Origin: Medicago truncatula
Taxonomy: Eukaryota; Streptophyta; Magnoliopsida; Fabales; Fabaceae
Reading direction: 5' to 3'
DNA length: 64,000 nt
Assembly (NCBI RefSeq): GCF_003473485.1
Contig: NC_053042.1
Coordinates: forward strand, 20,232,501 to 20,296,500
The notes under the pieces were generated by a model. It saw only the letters and a program-made list of their open reading frames with translations, did not search any database and was not told the DNA's origin. The position numbers and the translations under genes were made by a program. Shown piece after piece: positions 60,055 through 64,000 of the stretch (position 1 is the first letter of the stretch; every line of letters begins with the position of its first letter).

Positions 60055-61479
60055 TGAAGGAAAATCGATTTACATTACAGAATAAGCAGCGGAAAAATTT
60101 CGATTTTCTTTCCTTGGATCATTACAAATTACACATGAATCAGTGATTCGATTGTTATCTCGAAGTGTGAAACTGAAAGCTGGAATCTGGAAACCGGAAT
60201 CACGATCACAGCAAAGCAAGCAGCAAGCAGCAAAGCCTCTAGCAAGTCCACACGAACAGTGCTCCTCCAAAACTCGGTGCTAGCCAAGGAATCGGAAGTC
60301 TCAGAGAGCTAGGGTTTCTTCAAAGCGCGTAGCGTCAAACTTCAGCACTAGGGTTCTATTTATAGAACTCCTTGTGTGCTATGCAAGTCAGAAGCCACTA
60401 TTGGACTTCACTAAGCCCAATAACGAGTTTAGTAATTTTTCTAACTAATTAGCTTTATTTACTAAACGCACCCCTTATATAAGTCGTACTTATATATTTC
60501 TCTTTTGACTGTTCTTTGTGTGTGACCCTATAGGTTCTAGTCACGTTGGCAATAATATTAAATATGATATTTAATATTATAAACAATGAGCGGTATCTAG
60601 CAACACATCATTGCTACCCAAGTGACAAGAATGTCAAGTGATCTGACGAAACCTTTCATGATAATATTCATGTGTACAATTACTCCTTTGTCTCGATACC
60701 TTTTATTGATCTCAAGGCATAGGTATTGTCACCCTTGTATAGATCAATAATTATATTTCTTGATTCCAAAATATACTGAATAACGAATAAGTCCAATATC
60801 TCATATTGACTTAGTTCGGCATGGCCATGCAGTTTTACAGTCATATTTCATCAAGAGGCCTAAAGATATATCTCCTGTTTATGAGGAGGGACAGATCCCA
60901 TCTAGGACACTCATGCCCCTTAGCATGATTCATCAAGTACCCATCAACCAACGTTATGATTATCCTTTTACAGACAACGTTAGAATGGCAACAAAGCACT
61001 TGAGTCCACATCTAGGGATCATAGTGGTTTCAGGTCTAAGAGCGATATACATTATTATCATTGTGAGAATATCTTATGACAATTTCATAACTTACTATGT
61101 AGTATTCTCACGGTGGGTCAATCCAATATAAATATTACTCCTAATATTTATATCTATGTATAGACTTGATATCTCATATCTATGACCCATGAGATGCGGT
61201 CATCAGTCTACATACATAATAGTCTCGACGCTTTATTATTATCCTTTATTCATATTAAAGCTTTGACTACGGATACATTTAAGAATAGCGTTCTTTAAGA
61301 TAATGTAATCTCATGATTAAGTCACACTTAATATATCATTACACGAACTATCTATTCTAAGGACTTTATTAACATTGTTTAAATATAATAAAGAGTGACA
61401 TATATTATTCAATAATAAAAGTCATGATACATAAGATAGGTTTAACATAAACTATTGGCCTCTAGGGCTTACACCAACA
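60055..61479 (-). mobile_element. Copia-like solo LTR with 5-bp target duplication
   Basis: On - the block begins TGTTGGTGTAAGCCCTAG and ends TTTTCCTTCA (1425 bp), i.e. TG...CA. Flanks are ACTAC (60050-60054) and ACTGC (61480-61484), a 5-bp duplication with one mismatch. It splits repeat R2, whose halves continue on either side. A 'TTCTATTTATAGAACTCC' stretch near 60354-60371 may carry the LTR TATA box. The superfamily assignment rests on the terminal sequence and is moderate. Confidence 0.78.
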
Positions 61480-61744
61480 ACTGCATCGTGGAAAAGGAGT
61501 TTGGAGATGTATGAAGATACAACGTTAGAATATGCAAGGAGATATAACACTACAAATCGTCCAGGATGGTCTTATAATTGCATGATCTCATGTGGTCATA
61601 TCTTATCATTGCTTAATGGTTAAGTTCTATGAGCTGGCGTCAATGATCGGTAGTACGAGGAATAAAAGAATATGATTGGTAGTACGAGATTAATGACTTC
61701 GATGTGTAGGGTAAAATGTCTCATTGGTGTGAGACGATTTCCTT

Positions 61745-61995
61745 AAACGAATGTTAAGCTCGCAAAAGCTTTGGTTTACAAAATAATAATAAGCTCGCGA
61801 GGGGTTTTTATCGTGAGATAATATTGAGCTCAGGGGGAGTTTATGTAAAAAGAATGTTGTACTCGCGAGGAGCTTTTCATAGGAGAAAAACATTAAGCTT
61901 GCATGAAACTTTCATTGCAAAGAATATTAATCTCGCGAGGAGCCTTCATTATAGAAAGATGTTAAGTACACGGAGAACTGTTCACGAGGAAAATA
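61745..61995. repeat. Array of mini-hairpin units (R1 copy 2)
   Basis: Counterpart of 58895-59135. Units such as AAGCTCGCAAAAGCTT and CTCGCGAGGAG are retained, while some stems here have decayed (for example the unit near 61930). Confidence 0.65.
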
Positions 61996-63072
61996 CCTTC
62001 ACAAAGAGTGTTATGTATGACGAGCACAAGAATGTGACAACACATTTGATTTTGGAAATATTATGATGAGGAGATACATTGTGGAGAGTTGTTCCTCGTT
62101 TTGATGAGCTATGCAAAAGTGTAACCAATGTAGCATTCTAATTCATCATAAAGCTGAAGTTTGGACCCAGTGCGATGAGGAGATGCTTATATGTCACATC
62201 TCACATTAAATACAGGCTTGATCTTTATGTCGAGGAAGAAATTGAGGGGACAAGAACCTTGGTTTCCTCCTGCCACATGTGAAGGCTACTTATTGCGCTT
62301 ATGTGAAAGAGTTGTAACATTTGATTCCAATGTTTAATAGAAAGGTTAGGATTTTTCTTTAAGGCGTTTTTACACAAAAGCAATAAAAAGTTGGACTGCA
62401 CACACACATGTCCAGTGCGGGGAATAATCCTGGTTATGTTGTTAGGGGGATGACTAGAGTTAACTTGAGTAGTTATAGATGAGGTTGAGCCTACTTAAGA
62501 CATACCAAATGCATGATTTTTGTGAATGGGTTAGAAATTAGGAACTGTTTTGGATCAATGCTTGAGATGAATCACTCGAGGAAGAGCAATGTTCAAGTTT
62601 GGGGGTATCACTACCGACAATTTTGTAGGTTACCACATTGCACTTATCCCACATAATCTATGAAAAACTGAGTGTATGCATGACATATAACATATAACGA
62701 GTGACTATTTAGGGGTTGATGGTTTTGAGTAGCTTTTAGTTTTATATAATCATTTTGAACTAGTAATGCTTGTTGTAGATGTTTTTATGGAACAATATGA
62801 GGAAATTCACTAGAGATCTAAGCATATACAATGTGGGAAAGAAGTCTTGCGATGTTGAAGATACAACGTTAGAAGATGCATGGAGATATAACACTGCAGA
62901 TCGTCCAGGATGGTCATACAATTGTACAACCTCATGTGGTCCTTACTTATCATTGTTTATTGGTTAAGTTCTATGAGCTGGCGGCAGTGATTGGTAGTAC
63001 AAGGAATAAAAGAATATGGTTGGTACTGCATGGATAAAATAAGGACACCTCATAAGGGAAATGGCTAAAGGG

Positions 63073-63582
63073 TAGGGTTGGGAATAGGCCAGGCCGGCCT
63101 ATAGGGGCCTATGGCCTGGCCTGTTTATTAAAAAGGCTAGGCTTAGGCTTTTTAAAAAGCCTATTTAAGTAAATAGGCCAGGCTTAGGCTATCTAAAAAG
63201 CCTATGAAGCCTAATAGGCCGGCCTGTTTATGCATGTTAGGCTTTATAGTGGACTTTTTAAATAGGCTTTAAAGCATTATAGTGAAATAGGCTTTTAAGG
63301 CCTTATAGTGATAGACAAGTCTTACACTCAAATAGGCTTTGAGGCCTATTAAGCCTATTTAAAAGTAGATAAAATGGAATGTTTAGTGAGGCCTATTAAA
63401 CCTATTTAAAAGTAGGCCTGTAAATAGGCTTTCAGGCCAGGCCAGGCTTTTAAATAGGCCAGGCCAGGCCAAAAAAATAGGCCTATGAAAGGCCATAGGC
63501 CAGGCTCAGGCCTGCAAAAAATTTCGTAGGCCAGGCTCAGGCCTATCAAAGCCTGGCCTGGCCTGGCCTATTCCCAACCCTA
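63073..63582. mobile_element. GGCC-rich foldback hAT-type MITE, perfect 8-bp target duplication
   Basis: The ends are TAGGGTTGGGAATAGGCC and GGCCTATTCCCAACCCTA, perfect over 18 bp. CTAAAGGG flanks both sides (63065-63072, 63583-63590). The 510-bp body is built almost entirely from short repeats of AGGCCTA, TAGGCC, CCAGGCC and AAATAGGC in both orientations, so it can fold extensively. There is no coding capacity. The 8-bp duplication indicates hAT mobilisation. Confidence 0.9.
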
Positions 63583-63590
63583 CTAAAGGG

Positions 63591-64000
63591 TACAACTTGT
63601 AGTGGTTGACCTTGTACTATAAAATGACAACCACATGTTAGTGCTAAGGGTTCAAAATTTGCATTGTTGAACCAAGCGACCAAGTTCCAGCTAGAGTTAG
63701 CATCCAGTAGAGTTCTCACTCCATCTCATCTTCTTCTTAGATGAACATGAGTTCTACTTCTTAGTGATTTAAAGTTAGGATTACTTAGGTGATGCTTCAA
63801 GCTCGCCTCTTTCTTTGTTGGAGTGTAATATGTTCTTAACTCTATTTTATCTATTAATTTTTCATGTTTTCATTTATGTTTCATTTCATCTTCATCTTCG
63901 TGGTTAAGCTCATCATGAGCTAAACCCTTCTTGTGGTTTAGACATGATGAGGTTATGATATTCTTCGCTTAAGATTTAAAGAGCTATAACTTCATTGTGT
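63591..64000. other. Gene-free right edge of the window
   Basis: CT-rich and AT-rich sequence with short 'cttcatcttc' runs. No supported gene or repeat boundary before the window ends. Confidence 0.4.

Larger units (their letters stand above)
58845..63030. repeat. Two diverged copies of a composite repeat (R1-a-R2-R1'-b-R2')
   Basis: R1 (58845-59445) is repeated as R1' (61690-62290). R2 (59836-60054 plus 61480-61687) is repeated as R2' (62608-63030). Segments a (59446-59835) and b (62291-62607) are unrelated. The order R2-R1'-b-R2', with a 'aagtttgggggtat' purine tract just before R2', would fit an LTR (R2 plus R1), a short internal region b and a second LTR. That would be a TRIM-like or heavily deleted element, but no primer-binding site or coding sequence was identified. 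R1 consists largely of hairpin units. Confidence 0.6.

Overview
This is a plant nuclear window: intron-rich genes with GT-AG junctions, AT-rich intergenic DNA and dense nested transposons. Gene families and repeat types suit a dicot, and several repeats look legume-like (Medicago or clover type), but the sequence alone does not prove the species. Five host genes can be assembled with frame-consistent exons.

Layout. (1) 1-5.7 kb: a P-class pentatricopeptide repeat gene (- strand, 3 exons, 606 aa) whose large intron holds a Copia fragment and a small foldback element. (2) 8.2-11.4 kb: a CRM-domain organellar RNA-binding protein gene (- strand, 4 exons, 443 aa) with a SINE in an intron and a possible solo LTR directly upstream of its start. 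(3) 13.0-14.3 kb: a non-autonomous hAT element with 8-bp target duplication. (4) 14.56 to about 38.6 kb: one large decayed Helitron read on the - strand. It has a recognisable 3' terminus (hairpin plus CTAG), a broken Rep/helicase gene, an RPA-like gene, two B3-like genes as cargo and a small membrane-protein ORF on the opposite strand. A Tekay-type Ty3/gypsy element (15.47-21.98 kb) is nested in it, has lost its 5' LTR and gag, and carries a same-family solo LTR inside its integrase. A third LTR of that family splits the Helitron helicase gene. The Helitron 5' end and the first RPA exon are missing.

(5) 39.7-42.6 kb: an RSRC2/SMAP-type RS-rich protein gene (+ strand, 6 exons, 413 aa). (6) 44.4-51.8 kb: a kinase-PP2C fusion gene (- strand, 12 exons, 654 aa) with a truncated LINE and a MITE in intron 2. 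(7) 53.4-58.0 kb: a DUF1997 gene (- strand, 6 exons, 227 aa) whose 3.2-kb last intron contains a SINE with clean target duplications. (8) 58.8-64 kb: two diverged copies of a composite repeat with arrays of small hairpins, split by an inverted Copia-like solo LTR, then a GGCC-rich foldback element with perfect 8-bp target duplications.

The host genes are unrelated housekeeping or organelle genes and form no operon-like unit. The most unusual material is in the transposons: a membrane-protein ORF cut by a retrotransposon with a 228-bp flank present on both sides, and arrays of mini-hairpins with compensatory base changes in LTRs and in the terminal repeat.
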